64,000 nt of DNA from Phoronis australis (Eukaryota > Phoronida > Phoronidae), in contig NMRA01000940.1 in NCBI GenBank assembly GCA_002633005.1, forward strand, positions 1 through 64,000, given 5' to 3'. The position numbers and the translations under genes are program-made. Below the pieces are notes generated by a model that saw only the letters and a list, made by a program, of their open reading frames with translations, was not told the DNA's origin and did no database searches. This document shows positions 38,901-52,178 of the stretch, piece after piece. The first letter of the stretch is position 1. The number at the start of each line of letters is the position of its first letter.

Positions 38901-41900
38901 GTCAGGCCCATTCAAACAAGTGTTCTAGTCTGTTTTTGGCAAAATAGAAAGTCACTTACTATCTTAAAAATGGGTCTACAAAGCAAAGTCTTTCGTTACC
39001 ATAGGAGGCACACTTTGAACTGCCTGAACTGTCTTTCAGTCAACAAGGCAAAGGCACTACCAACATTTTCTGAAAGGCACACCACCTAGAAGGTGTAACA
39101 GGGGGACAAGGGTATTGCACTTTCAGATGCTACTGCTGGAGAGATGATTGATCCTGACAATAACCACACTGTGTATAATAAGAAGAAAACATCACAGTCA
39201 CACAACCACTAGTTGAGTGCGATTCCCCTCAAGTGTCTGTACAATTATACATGACCCAAACGTAATTGGACATTTGTTCAGTTGTAGAAACAAATTCATT
39301 TTACACAAAAAAATTTCATCTTCCTGCCGTGTCATCTCTGATGCAATTTAAGAATGGTTTTTAAACTCAACTTTTTTCTAGAATCTATGCAACTATTAAG
39401 TAGTTGACTGCATATATGAGGGAGTACACCAGCTATTTACTCCTTACTTACAGTTCAGAGGTCGGTTGCTCATTGGGATGCATGATTCCAATTTCTTGCA
39501 CTTCGTGAACTAACTTCAGGTTAGCACTTTTGATTTTATCACCTGCAACAGTAAAGATGTGTCTTTGGTGGACTCCAATTCTGCCCTTACACATTAAGTG
39601 AATCAGAGTTTGGAAACATTTGGGGTATTCACCTATTTCACGAAAGCGCCATCTTCCCGCGCCATCTTTAAATACTGATCGAAAACGAGGCACACTGATA
39701 AAACCTTGTGAGTGATCATCAGCTGGCCATGGTGTACTGTGCAGTGCCTGAACGTACCAATTCCAGTAATATCTCGTCGGTATCCTTCCCAGGGATATAC
39801 TTAGCCACTCGCCCAGTCGCCAATGCGAGTTAAAATGGTGCTGGGTGAGTAGAAGTTGACTTGCCGGTCGCCCGGTGGCGAGCGAATCATGTTCAGAGCG
39901 CAAAAGCACTACATATCGTTTCCCAGATGAATACGAATAATTTTCCTCCTCCTTGTGCTGTTTTTATCATGAATTTAAGGTTCAGTTTGGTCATCGTGTC
40001 GATGCTCCGACAGTAAAAACCATCGGCGCAGTGCGACCCTACCGATTCAGTACATGTCACCCGTTACGCGATCAGTGTGTGGTCGTGCACAAAGACTTTG
40101 TGGACTAGTCCGAAACGAAGAAAAGGGGAGAAAGGTGGAAGACCGGTCCATGTGCTCATAGCAAATAAAATACCATATTTCTTGGAACTGATTTCTTATT
40201 GTAATGTACAATGTCCTTTTAGCCAAAATTATTTTTACAACATTCGTTCTAATAAGCGCCCATGCCCCTATAAGCGTCCCCACTCGTTTTCAGACTTCGC
40301 TAAAATAAGCGCCCAGTCCATGAATGTGTATATATCAGTGCGAAAAATGTCTTACCTCACAGTTCTAAAATTCAACAGTAAATTTATTCAATTTATCAAT
40401 AATATCCGACAATGAGTTCTGAAAAATCATTGTACGCGTAACTTCTAGTAGACCACGAGCCTCGCCGCTATGTCGGTATTTAGCCGTGGCTGTACAAGGC
40501 TTCAAACCATTCCGCAGTGCTTCAAAAAGAACGCAAAAGATTTGCTGATCTTGCGAGGAAAGTGTCACACTACATGGTCTGGCCCTGATCAGATTGAACA
40601 GACGCAGTAGTACTCAGGTCAACGTGATTGGTATTGTATCTTTCCCGTACAGATCTTCTCCCACAACAGGAATCCAGATTGTTTTGTACGCGAAAAATTA
40701 TAAAAACCGCGAATCGAAACTTGGCCAAGAAGCGCGCGCTAGGGCCCACATATAACATGTGGGCCGGCTCAATGAGATAAATATACTACATTATACAGCT
40801 CATTGGGCCTGCTACTCTGGCAAATGAACACTGATGACAAGCACGCGCTCGCTCACTCGGCGCACACCAGCTGATTCACTTCAATACAAGTGTCACGTGA
40901 CAACAACATAATTATGTGTTCGTCCAGATTTTTCTCATTGCGGGGTGCGATCTAGCCGTGCGGCAGATTTTGACTTAATCTGCGGTTAATCCCGACTCCG
41001 AGTCCACAGGAACTTAAGAATCTTAGGAAAGGCTATTTGGGAGGATTTCAGGTAATTTGAGTCGAAACTATTTTTACTCAAGAATTCAAGTTGTCCTATC
41101 GACGATCGCGAAGCAGCGACGCATCAGTCGGCAAGTTTTCGCCCTGGGATTTAAGCATATTTTTTAAAAAGATCGTAATTTAACAACAGAGTTTGATAGC
41201 AATGCACCACAGCTTTGTAGCTAGTCTGTCATAGGTTACACATACGTCACAGCGCGTAAATTTGATGAATCCTAGCTTCCGATTTCACCCGTTTCGGAGA
41301 CCAGGTTTTAACTGCCGTAGGCTACAAAAAGAGTCCCCCTGGGCGCTTATTAGAGCGAATACGGTAGCCCTAATAGATGGTGACATCAGTGCACGACACG
41401 ATGATTTTTATTTAAATTAGCAGCAAGTTTGTGGTGACTGGCGCCAACGGTCGGGTGACCGAACTTCGGGCTTGGCGAGTAGATTTTCTGGCTCCGGCAC
41501 TCGCCCAGCTGGCGAGCAGGGTTTTTCAAGACTAAAAGCCTGGGTATATCCCTGACTTCCACACTTTTTCAAAAGAGGGAAAACTACTAAGGAATGGCTG
41601 AGGAGGGTAAAAGTCTAGTTGCCGTAAGTATTGGTATGTTTTTTGGAGATCGATTCAACATCAGACAACTTGATTTTTGGTAACGTTGATAAGTCTTTTG
41701 ACCACAACACCTTGCAGGACGATGCCATGTTTGTCAAGGCGCCTCGTTTTCGATCAACACGACAGCAGCGCCCCGCGTTCGTGAAAGAGGTGAATTGGAA
41801 CCAACCATCAAACAAGGTTGAGAACGTGGGCCTTAAAATGCCCTTGTCTGCACTGTCCAGTAATTAAGAGTTCCTCAACAGTATGTGACACTGACAAGAA

Positions 41901-44900
41901 TGTGAATGGCAAAATGTCACTACCACTGTCTTTAACATGCAATACTTGAGAGTGACGAAGCAGATCTACAGTAATTGTAAAAGCGTTCCAAGAAAAATAG
42001 AGTCGGTGAGATACACAAACATCTCGCACATTAGGCACTACTAATCTCCAACTAAATAAACCGTACTAACTATAATTTTAAGTCAACATCTGAAATACCC
42101 ATTATAGATGAAGTACAACACCACTGACCTTTTCTTAGCTGTCCGTCCATAACAGCAATATTAGCGACTGCGCCTCTGTATGTATCGTACCACGAGTCAA
42201 ATATGAGAGCTTTGAATGGAGCAGCGGCGTCAGCAGTGGGTCTGGAATAGCATTCACACATTTTTCAGATGAAAATATCATTCAGATGGTCCAAGGCACC
42301 TTTGGCCTCTTTTAAAGCAGTTGGTCTCATGCAGGTTGCCTGCCGTTCAACTGGGCCCATTGCACAAAACACCGAGCATTGAAGCTAGTGACCTGCTTCA
42401 GGTGTCTAGCAGTTATGTTCAATTGGATTCAAACCTACCACCTAATGAACAGAAAGTAGATGCACAACCCACAAGGCCATTCTGCCTTATCTTAAGGCAG
42501 TCCCTACTACAATAAGCTCCATTTTCTGTATAAAATCTATAATGTGCTTGTCCCAAATCAACCATAGCTGCTTAACTTGTCTCTCTCCTGCGTGTAACAC
42601 GGTTGTACCAGCTTACAATACCTTAATACTGTGATATTTTTAGTGGTGGCAAAAGTAAGTTTGCATCAAAGTAAAAAACAAATGGTGTTTTTGATGTGTT
42701 CAAATTAAATTTTAAAGAAGAAACACAAAATTGCAGTGTGATTTCCTTTGCAACTCTTGGATTAGACTGCCATGGCAACACCTCTCAAGAGAAGGGTTCA
42801 AGAAATGAAGTGTCAGCAATTGGTTGCCCTGTTAAGATCAACTCGTCAACAAGTGGAGTTTTCATTACAGGCCACACTCACGCTGTAGAAGCGTGAACCA
42901 ACTACGCGACTAGAGGTGCCAATGAGTGCCCGGCCACCTAGTGAGAATTCAGACATTGCAGTTGGAGAACAATCAATGGGAAGGCTAAGTGGAGAATCAG
43001 AATTTCAACAGACTAGACATTCCTTCCTGGAAAAGTGACCGCGATCACTTACGGAGGTATTCTTTCCACAACAGCCTGAAGTAAGCCCTCTACACCACTT
43101 CCTAATTTGGCAGAGATCTGAAAGCATCCAATGAACAAATTAATGAAGACTGATGGGCAAAGGCAGTTTACACATTATGTAATGAATTCTATGCAGTACA
43201 CCCAAATGCACATTTCAAGGATTGGTGTAAAATAATAATAAATTAATCCAAAAACAGTGCTGACCCACGATACTCAAACCATGCACAGCTCTAATGTTCG
43301 CACGGCACAAAAACCATTATCTATTACACAGATAATTCTTAAAACTCAAACAAAATACATTTAATGAAGATAGCCTGGCTTCAAAAACAGACCAACTCGC
43401 AAAGCCTAATCTCTTAGAAATAGTCTATCAACTAAAAGATTTCTTTGAAAGCTAACTGTACAATGTTGTTTGTATCATCGAAATGGCCACTATATGGCAC
43501 AAAATATGTCGAATCCATCTGAAAACCAGATAATGTCACTGTTTCTTTAAAAGAAAGCCATTTAGAACAATAAAAATGGCCACTAAGTAGCGCAAACAAT
43601 GAATCCATCCAAAAACGAGAGGATAGCGTCATCTCACTAATAGATGTCTATGTGCCAAATTTTATGGAAATCCGTTGAGGACCTTTGAAGATACAGAGGT
43701 AAATGTAAAAAACTAAAACTGCCACTAGGGGGCACACCGGTAAACCGATCTGTTCGAAAGTCGTCATCGTCTGCTGTCAACTTCATATAAATACATTTTC
43801 TAAATTTAATAAAGATCCTGTAGAACGTGTTGGAGATACATGGGCGCAAAAACAAACAAAACTGCCAATAGAAGGCGCTACTGTAGTCGAAGTCATCTGA
43901 AAATCATCGTCAACTGTCTTCCTCATAGTAAGAATACCCATGCCAATTTTCACAATCATCCTTAAAGTGATTTGGTTGTTAGAGGAGTGGACGCCAAAAA
44001 AAAAAACGACTCGAAAACTGTAAAAACCGCCACAAGATCGTGCAAAATGCCTCGAATCCATTCGAAAACGAATGGGTAGCGTCAACTCATTAAAAGATTT
44101 CTATGTGCCAAATTTCACTAAAAATCAGTTGAGGACCTTTTAAGATACAGAGACAAACATAAAAAAACTAAAATTGCCACTAGGGGGCACAGTGGTAATC
44201 GGGTTGGTCCGAAACTCGTCGCCATCTGTCGTCAACCCCATAGAAACACACTTGCCAAACTTCAATAAGATCCTGCAAGGGGTTTAGGAGATACAGCCCG
44301 GACACTCGGACACCCAGACAGAGATGATGTCAATATGCCACCTTATAAATATGTGGGCGCATAAAAAATTCAGTTACACATCGAGAGCAATACCTTTAAA
44401 ACCTCGGAACCAGGAATGTCAAACACATTTTCAATTTGCTCAATGACGTCGTCTGGCTTTGCACCCTTCAGGTCAATTTTATTCAGTACAGGAACAATCG
44501 CAAGTTCAGCTTCAAATGCAAGATAGAAGTTGGCAATGGTCTGAGCTTGAATACCCTGCAAAGTAAATATCCAGTTTTTATGTTGTACCACAAGTTTGCT
44601 GCATGGAGATCCTCCACAATGAGATATATAAGACACACCAAACTAAATATTCTGTTGTAGGAGCTATTGGTAATATAGACGGGGAATTTAATTTGAATTC
44701 TAGAAAATACAGATTTCTACACACCAAAAGTTTTGATTTATTCATTTCTAACTTTTCTTCTCAAATAAACAAGAGTTCTGTGCTAGAGTCGATAAAAACA
44801 TTGCTTATAGCTACGTAACGTTAACGGTTAGCTTAACACTTACATTGTAGAAAACTAATGTGGTCAGCTGATACTGAGGATTTCTGATGCTGCCCATTAT

Positions 44901-47900
44901 TTCTTACATAAAGAATTGCGAAAATCTTAACTTTCAAAGAATTGATTGCCTTACTTTCAGTAATGGAAACTTAGATAGCCATCTAAACTCACGACTTTGC
45001 TAGTGTTATTGACCCTATTTATTTTGTTTTTCAGTAATAATTTTGACTGATCGGGCCAAACACAGAATGATGGATAGTAGACGTCTGTCACCCACCTGAT
45101 TGGCATCCACCAGTAATATCACACCCTGACAAGCTGCCAGCGACCGAGACACTTCATAGTTGAAGTCAACGTGACCCTGAAAAGTAACAGTCAGAAAACA
45201 ACAACTTATTATAAGTTAATATGACAGTCAAGCACTAGTGTTCTGGGACTTCCAAAGAGTGTTGCACAGTAAAAACCAAAAGTTTACAGACAAAATGACC
45301 TGAAATTCGCTGTCATGACAGCTGGGCGTAAGCAGAATTTATCATCAGAGTACTCATCCCTCGTGATTGAGAATGAAGCGGAATAAACAAAGAACTTAGT
45401 AAGGGGGCTAAACCACTCTGCAATTAGAATTTTGCCCACATAATATTTCTAAAAAAGCTATCTTCTATGTTAATTAACAAAATTAGAAACCAAGATGGGG
45501 AGACGGTACTTTTGTCTGGTTAGTTTTTAGTCTTGCACAATACATGTATTTACAGAAAGGCCAAACGTAACCAGACTAGAAACGACTGGTTCCCTTTTAT
45601 GACAGTCGAACGCAAGTGGAGTTTGTCATTATAGCAGTTGAATGCAAAATGGGGAATTCAATTGAAAAGTAACAAAAGGTAGAAAGGTTATTCATCATAC
45701 CTATAGTTAAGCATGTAAACAAATTCATTACCTACTTATTAGATGGAGCATGTTATGAACAAAAACGTAAGATACAGACACACACATCTAATTAGGTCAC
45801 TCGTCACCATGCTGCAACATGTGACTTGTGTTTGTCAGGAGCGTTAATGAAAAGTAAGATTTTAGTGTGGCCAAGCACTTAAAATACACAGCCACAAATT
45901 TTCACGAGCACAGATTTCTTACATCCAGGCAATGATTCTATGAAACGTATTTTGCAAATGAGATATTTATCACAATCATGTGACTGACTTTCGTGTCAGA
46001 AGGTGTCACTACTAGTTGAAACCTAAAGTTGTAACCACATATGGCATGTACTATATGAAAAACAAGATTTTACAACATGTGACAAAATAAAAAATGAACT
46101 TATGTGTACATGATTGGTTCTAAAATTATCAGCTCTGCAAATCAAGACAACAGTCTAAACCAACGGACTTTAAAAGAACAAAAGTCTTCATCTAATGTAT
46201 TTAAAATCTCGGGAACACATACAGGAGTGTCAATCAGATTCAGCAAGTAGGTTTCTCCATCGTACTCATAAAACAGTGAGGCAGTCTGGGCTTTAACTGT
46301 GATGCCACGTTCTCTTTCAACTTGCAGTTTGTCAAGGACTTGTTGATTGGCCGAACTGCTATCGATTACACCTTAAAATTGCAAATTCTGTTCTAAGTCA
46401 ATAAGACCATTACACAATATAAAACAATGAATTAGATGCATCGATTCCTTCCACGTTATATTCTTAAATTAAGGACACTGTATATGGAATACCTTTTGTC
46501 AAATCAAATTTCTCAACAAAAACAAAGTTATAGAACTTTACGAGACACGATTTATGCTGCACAATGGACATCAAACAACATTTTGTTAAAATTTCAAGGT
46601 GCAGCAGCTGTACCTTAACACTCCTGAAAAAAAACAGTAAATGGGCATCTTATCCCTCATTAACAATGCATGCCAAGAAATCAGACAGAATTCTGCTTTC
46701 TCATCATTACAGAATGTCACACTGCCAAAACTAATCATTCCATTCACTCAGATGAGTGGATACCACTTGCACTCAGCCATCATGGCAGGGAAGTCTGCTT
46801 GAGGTAAGACGTCATGAGAGGGAACTTTTGAGTCATTTTGTCCGATTATGGCGCGTACTGTTAGTCTAAAGATGAAGAATCTTTTCTTTATAGTTTGCAA
46901 CACAGAAATATGAATGACTGACAGAAAACTCACGTGACTACCCGAATGCGTGCATTTCTACAGTTAGGACTGGTGCTGCGCTAGTGCCACCTAGTAAAAT
47001 TCACCCATTGCTGAGAACAAACACAAATCCTGCACACATACCTGTGAGCTCTAACAATCGGTCAGCGAGAGTACTTTTACCGTGATCTACATGGGCTATG
47101 ATACTGAAGTTTCGGATATTCTTCGCAGGAAACACCGTCATGTTCAGTTTATCCTGAAAAGTCATCAATCAACAGATCAAATCAATAACGAACACAAAAT
47201 GGAGGAGGGCCAAGTTTCCCTGAGCAGCAAATGCCGAGTATTTGACAGTGCAGGTTTTGCTGAGAATGGTATTGGTTAATCAACAAAATTATATTTAAAC
47301 AACTTTGATTTTGGCCCTTACATCATTATCTCATTTCTAGTCTGGTCTTCGTGGACATTACAATATACGAATCACGACAAAAAGTCAATTACAATGCATG
47401 GAAAAATCATACATACGCATGCTACTGCAATGTTGAATTACACCACAACACTTTCAAGCAGTTTTACACCGAGTCTCTTAAGCCTGCAGAAGAAGCACAA
47501 GGACTACAAAATTTGTGCTCCAAGCATCTTTGCATTAACAAAAGAATGCCTAGGTCAGTGAACATATAATTCAAGGTACCTTATCTTTGTCTGTGATTGG
47601 TATGCTAGAAGGCTTTGATTCAGAAGCATAATGCCGTCTTGAAACATTGTTGAGTAGCTGCCTCCTGAAAATTTTAAAATAGCATAAAATGACACACAGG
47701 TAAAGCATTTATTAAGTATATAGTTACCCATTTGATTACACACACACCTCATTAGCATATAATTATGTTCAACATTAAAAAGATAAATTTTCTGTGACGC
47801 ACGCTGTTCTTCAATAAAAATTTTATTGTTGAAGAATAAGTAATCTTTATACCCGAATATTAGCCTCAAATGGCACATACAGCCGTGTAAAAACCCATTT

Positions 47901-49019
47901 AGTTATCTCACTAGTGAGATTTTGGCGGGAAACCGAGGGCGGTTTCGAACCCGGGCATCAAGAGTTTTGGTTGCCGACTTTACCACTACACCACACAGTG
48001 GCTGACATCATTGAGTGTGAAAACAGAATACTTAAATGAGCACGCGCAACAATCGCATGTTCAACAAAGGGCATTGTACTGACATTTAAATGCTATGAAA
48101 AATAAGACGCATAATTTCCATAAAAACGATATCTTAATTCAGTGAAATTTTTCTCTCGTGTTCTCCTACTTGTAAATCACAGATCTCCAATTTGAATGTG
48201 GTTATTGTGTCGCCGGGATCCATTGACTTGAGAATTATACTCAGTTACCTGTGGTAACCTACTTTATCAGACAATAGTTTCCAGGTCGAAGCTTAGAGTA
48301 ACAAACTGTGTTTTAAGCTATAATACTTCGCAAACCTTAATTTGTTAGTTCACTTTATTTCTATTTTGTTTAAATTTTCAATTGGTTTTGAGTAAAAGCA
48401 TTATTTGACAAAAATAGCTCGGCTTTTAATGCCCCTTGGGCGAGAATCCTACAAAATTCACGAGGGCTCTAGATAATGGCGGATAACAACTTCGCCTTGT
48501 AATAATCTATATTCATACGACAGTTAATCATGAAATCTGGAATTACTGTTAGAAATGCTCAAAGTTTTGAACTATTTGACATAATTTCCACTCTTTGCGA
48601 GCACATGAATCTGCAGACAATACGTCAAGAATGCATTCCAACTAAGTTTAATTCTAAAATAACACATTCTATTTGTAATTCAAAGCACACACCATTGTGC
48701 ACATCTATCAATAAAACAATCAGTATAATTAACTCATTTAACCAAACACGGAGATGATAACAACTAGTGACCGCACAGCTCATAATACACAGATACATAA
48801 CAGATATCATTGCAGGACACAACACATAAATATGGAGTTGGCCTTGGACGAAGGTCAACACAAATGTCATTTTCAAACTAGCACACGATTGTCAGGGTTA
48901 CTCATATCGCCTCATCCCTCAAAACCCGCCTAAATCTTTCCACATATAAAACAGCTATGCCGAAAACCACCTCAAGTACATCACAAAACTTACCACACAA
49001 AATACCGTTTCCCCGGCAT
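32962..49019 (-). CDS. GUF1: Mitochondrial translation factor GUF1 (EF4/LepA GTPase)
   Basis: Eighteen coding exons, in transcript order: 48994-49019, 47580-47664, 47042-47153, 46223-46371, 45096-45176, 44394-44555, 43053-43117, 42129-42241, 39452-39542, 38620-38749, 38046-38155, 36913-37040, 36572-36642, 35568-35669, 35172-35305, 34380-34425, 33287-33499 and 32962-33087. Every phase fits; 647 residues (human about 669). The product is a ribosome-bound GTPase that supports mitochondrial protein synthesis under stress. An Arg-rich, poorly acidic N-terminus (residues 1-26) fits a mitochondrial presequence. GTPase motifs are [20 protein letters not shown] (across exons 4/5), NKID and SAKLG. The LepA C-terminal block includes [13 protein letters not shown] and [10 protein letters not shown]. 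The start ATG is preceded by an in-frame stop in the genomic sequence. Introns hold several repeats listed separately. Confidence 0.95.
37966..38079. repeat. Exon 11 tail of GUF1 repeated twice in the following intron
   Basis: The 28-bp word TCCTGGCTAACCGTGACACT... at 38052-38079 is coding (residues DSSVTVSQD on the minus strand). Two close copies, starting CCCTGGCTGACAGTGA, lie in the adjacent intron at 37966-37993 and 37996-38023. The intronic copies are more alike to each other than to the exon. They lack the donor site, so they are not exons themselves. Confidence 0.7.
40242..41360. mobile_element. Non-autonomous element with ATTCGYTCTAATAAGCGCCC termini, in GUF1 intron 8; holds repeat copy B
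   Basis: The left end ATTCGTTCTAATAAGCGCCC (40242-40261) is matched in inverse orientation by GGGCGCTTATTAGAGCGAAT (41341-41360). A second AATAAGCGCCCAG word lies near 40305. No transposase frame is present. The interior from 40843 to 41345 is copy B of the dispersed repeat found at 940-1432. A short hairpin GCCCACATATAACATGTGGGC lies near 40744. No clear target-site duplication was seen. Confidence 0.65.
43486..44310. repeat. Tandem array of ~145-bp repeats in GUF1 intron 6
   Basis: The landmark GCCACTA(G)..GGCGC/CAC recurs at 43486, 43579, 43721, 43864, 44029 and 44176, mostly 142-165 bp apart. Between landmarks each unit repeats CGAATCCATC.GAAAA, GTCAACTC.., CCAAATTTCA.. and GTTGAGGACCTTT..AGATACAGAG. 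Units are strongly diverged and the first is short. The array stops near 44310 at GGACACTCGGACACCCAGAC. It has no coding potential and lies entirely within an intron. Confidence 0.8.
47908..48004 (-). repeat. tRNA-derived SINE in GUF1 intron 1
   Basis: Read on the minus strand, GTGTGGTGTAGTGGTAAAGT resembles a tRNA D-arm/A box. About 30 bases on, CGGGTTCGAAACCG matches a B box and T arm. These are the two internal RNA polymerase III promoter boxes. The anticodon region is not tRNA-like, so this is a SINE head rather than a tRNA gene. The 3' side ends in the perfect 16-bp palindrome ATCTCACTAGTGAGAT (47908-47923). Confidence 0.65.
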
Positions 49020-49447
49020 GACAGCTACATTCTATCAACAGAAAAACTAACTAGTAATACAGAAAGGCTTTGCCATAATATTAACTTTCATTCTCAGTCA
49101 TAACGGAACGCTGCTCTGAAGATAAGTTCAGCTTCCGGTCAGCCGTCATGGCAAGGAATTGCAGGTCATTTTGTCTGAACATTTTTGGCATGTACTGTAG
49201 CTTGACAATAACTTAGGAACCAATTTTGCTCAAAACACAAAAAGTACTGTCTGGGGTTCACCTAAGAGGCCAGTCACCCAGGAGGAGTGTCAGCATATTG
49301 TCTTAGCCAGTAGTGTACGTAGGTTGGTGGGTTAAAATTGTCAAAAAGAACAATTGTCATGGACCAGTGTGCACTATACACGATAGCTACTGGACACCAC
49401 CTGGTAATGTTGCGTTGACCAAACAAAATAATGCCACTTACAACAAG

Positions 49448-49830
49448 TTTTTTGATAAATAGACGCTGAGGTTGGCCAGTAATGAAGTATATCAAATAAA
49501 CACTGTTTACAGCCAACTGTTAAGTCACACATCCCATGAGTGGTGTTTCGCCTTTTTCACATGAGATTTGGACAATTATATGTACACAATCAGCAACTTA
49601 CCAATACGTGTTAACTAGATATAGTAAATATATAGACAGTGAGGTTGGCCAGTAATGAAATATATCAAACAAACACAGAAAAATCAGGAACCCCAACTGG
49701 AAATTGAACAACAGGTCTCTAGATTGCCGGTCTAGTGCTCTCACCACTGAGCTACTGAAGACCCGATATCTGTGCAATTACTGTTTACAGCCAACTGTTA
49801 AGTCACACATCACATGAGTTTTTTGATAAA
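49448..49830. repeat. Tandemly duplicated segment; the second copy carries a SINE
   Basis: 49461-49540 (GACGCTGAGGTTGGCCAGTA onward) is repeated at 49632-49818. Copy one is continuous through ..AAACACTGTTTACAG. In copy two the same place is split by about 105 bp. TTTTTTGATAAA precedes copy one (49448-49459) and follows copy two (49819-49830), as expected for tandem units. Confidence 0.85.
49677..49781 (-). mobile_element. tRNA-derived SINE inserted in the second copy
   Basis: On the minus strand the insert reads TTCAGTAGCTCAGTGGTGAG (A box), then a 5-bp stem CTAGA/TCTAG enclosing the 7-base loop CCGGCAA, like an anticodon arm. A degraded B box (GTTGTTCAATTTCC) follows. It ends GGGGTTCCTGATTTTTC. 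The uninterrupted first copy defines its borders to within two or three bases. It has only a 1-3 bp possible target duplication. It is a SINE, not a working tRNA, because loop position 33 is not T and the B box is degraded. Confidence 0.7.
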
Positions 49831-52178
49831 ATGTTATTTCTTAGTTCTTACTTAAAGTGATCCATCTCCCATCACAAAAAGCAATTTTTGACTTAGATCA
49901 CTTTGTCTTCACCAGTATGAAATTGATCTCAAATTGTTGAATAGTCAACTGCAGATGATTTAGGGTTTTGAAAGAGTAGCAAGTTTGTTATTGACTTGCC
50001 ACAGTCTGCCATTTTATGTACTGACCATATTTACTACCAATAACAAACTGCAGGTTCTTTGCCACTCCAGAGCTCACTTTCCATCTGAGTAAGGCTGCAA
50101 CAAGTTGTAACCAATTTTAGAGTAACTGAGCAAGTGGTCTAAACTAAAAGAATTCACTTCTTGGACTGAACTTGGAACGTGGGATTATGGCTCCGCATAA
50201 AGACTTCCAGACATGACAAACAACAGTCCGATAAAGCCTCCCGAAGACGCTTTCGAAGTGGCAATTGCTTTTTAGCTGGGAACTCTGGCTGAAACGGCCT
50301 TGGTGTCGACAGAATTTTTAACATTTATTGCTTGTAAGACCTACAAGCCACCCCAGATGTATGTAATTGTTCTAAGTAGCAGACAGACAGTGTTCTGGCC
50401 CGGTAGTGGTGGAGCATCGCTGAGGACAAATTCCAAGACATGGGTGCAATTGGATGGGTGTTGCTGATCTTGGGCTAAGGGCAAATTCCAGGATGCTAAG
50501 AGTTGGTACCAGGACTAGGAGGGCAGCAGACATGCCTATTTCACAGAACAGCTGAAGGGGAGTGTTGTATCACTTGACTTTTGAGAAACATGCAACGATA
50601 AATCCTCTCCAAACTGCTTACCGAGCGGCAATTGCCTGTTAGCCAAACGATTTGGAGGGTCGCCTCTCACAATGGGAACCCATTCCTGGGCACAGCCTCC
50701 AGCCAATGGCAATTAGTCCATTCCACTCACCAGTCCAAGTCTCGCCTCCCGACCCACAGGTGTCCTTAGCTTCTGATCGTCCCCAATACACTATATACGG
50801 TACGGCAACTGCCGATTTGTCACGGAGTGTCACGACATCGATAACTCCAAGACCATTCATAACCTTCCGTGATGAGCCAGCAATTGTTGTACATCCGTAA
50901 CTCGTCGGATAATTCCGTACCGTCCTTGACCTCGAACTGTCCAAGGAGGTTCGATGCACAGGCTTTTTGGGAACATTTTTGTGCTTTAACCGCAAATTTC
51001 TTGCAAACTCAGTGGAGCAGGATATCGTAAATGTTATTGGGAGACTAAAGAACAATTGCTCACGGTTTATTGAACCTTTGTTTTGTGTAAATTTATTGAG
51101 TTTTGTGTTTGTTATGGACGGCTGAAGTGAAGCACCCGTGGAATTTCTAGTACGAAGTGTCATACCTTGTAGTATTATATGTAGTATATTGGGGACGATC
51201 AGAAGCTGAGGACGCCTGTGGCTGAGGACGCCTGTGCCCCGACCCAGCCAGACGACCAAGTCGACGGAATTTTAATATACCAATCACGGTGAAAGTCTAA
51301 GGCAATTTATTTGACAAAACGTTAGATTAATTGGTAGTGTGCATACCTGAGTCCTCTGTAAATACAATATGATAGTTCGGAGAAAATATAAGAACGTTCT
51401 ATAGAGTTTAAGGCACTTCTACAAAGCGGACAGACAATCTTCATTTTAGTGGCACACGTGTGCCACCTAGTGGAAAAACTTTACTAAGTACCTCCCAATA
51501 CAAAAGAGTTACCGTTGTTTCTGTCACGGCTCCTGTAAACAATTAGTGACCGACTACCGTTGTTTCCAAACCTCGGACGTGTGTTCCGTGGGCGAGAGAA
51601 CCTCCCAAAAAAATTAAACCCATGGTTAAAATTAGTTTCATAAAACAGAACCTAAGAAATTCGAAGAAACACCTCGGCCAATGATGAAAAATTTGTAGAA
51701 ACTTATAACCACCGCCATATCTGCAGTTGGCAAAGCGTTTGACGGTGTAGTTTCTAGTTGGTTCATAACTATTTATGAGTTTTAACTGCTGAAATCTCTG
51801 TTTACAATTGCCTATATATGTAAAGTACTGTGAGTACCATTAATCCGTTAAACACGTACTATGCAGTGCTGTATTGGGACGTAGGCGCCAGCCAACCACC
51901 TTTTGGCATTTGAACGTACAGCGCCTACGAACCGTAATTTACGTTCAGTGCTCAAGATGGTACGGTGGGCTTTGGTCTCCTACTTACCTCTTGTTACCAC
52001 TCCAGCACTGGTACTATATTGCCAACAAGGTCATGAAAAATCGGCGTACTTGTAGTCCTGACACTGACTGTTTCTTACAAAGGCAGGCACTGAACAACTC
52101 GTATAAATGAAAGAGATATACAATTGTAATTCTTATGAGACTATTGGATAAATTATCAACATTATACCTTAATAAAAC
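49831..52178. other. Intergenic stretch with no assigned gene
   Basis: The longest open frame (minus strand, 50639-51259, 206 codons) has no recognisable domain and uneven composition. Two related words, AGTGGCAATTGC near 50257 and AGCGGCAATTGCC near 50622, hint at an old local duplication. A perfect 18-bp palindrome GTGGCACACGTGTGCCAC lies at 51450-51467. The rest is not recognised. Confidence 0.45.

Noticed and set aside
39640-39909. N-terminal extension of the frame around GUF1 exon 9
   Set aside because: The residues upstream of GDKIKSANL do not match the family; the acceptor TGTTGCAG at 39543-39550 marks the exon start and fits the phase.
47908-48004. Functional tRNA gene
   Set aside because: A and B boxes are present but the anticodon arm and acceptor stem do not form; better explained as a SINE.
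49690-49770. Functional tRNA gene with a 7-base anticodon loop
   Set aside because: Position 33 is not T, the B box is degraded, and the sequence is a recent insertion relative to its empty copy.
50639-51259. 206-codon open frame on the minus strand
   Set aside because: No recognisable domain, irregular composition, no convincing start context or splice neighbours. A stray open frame in unassigned DNA is more likely.
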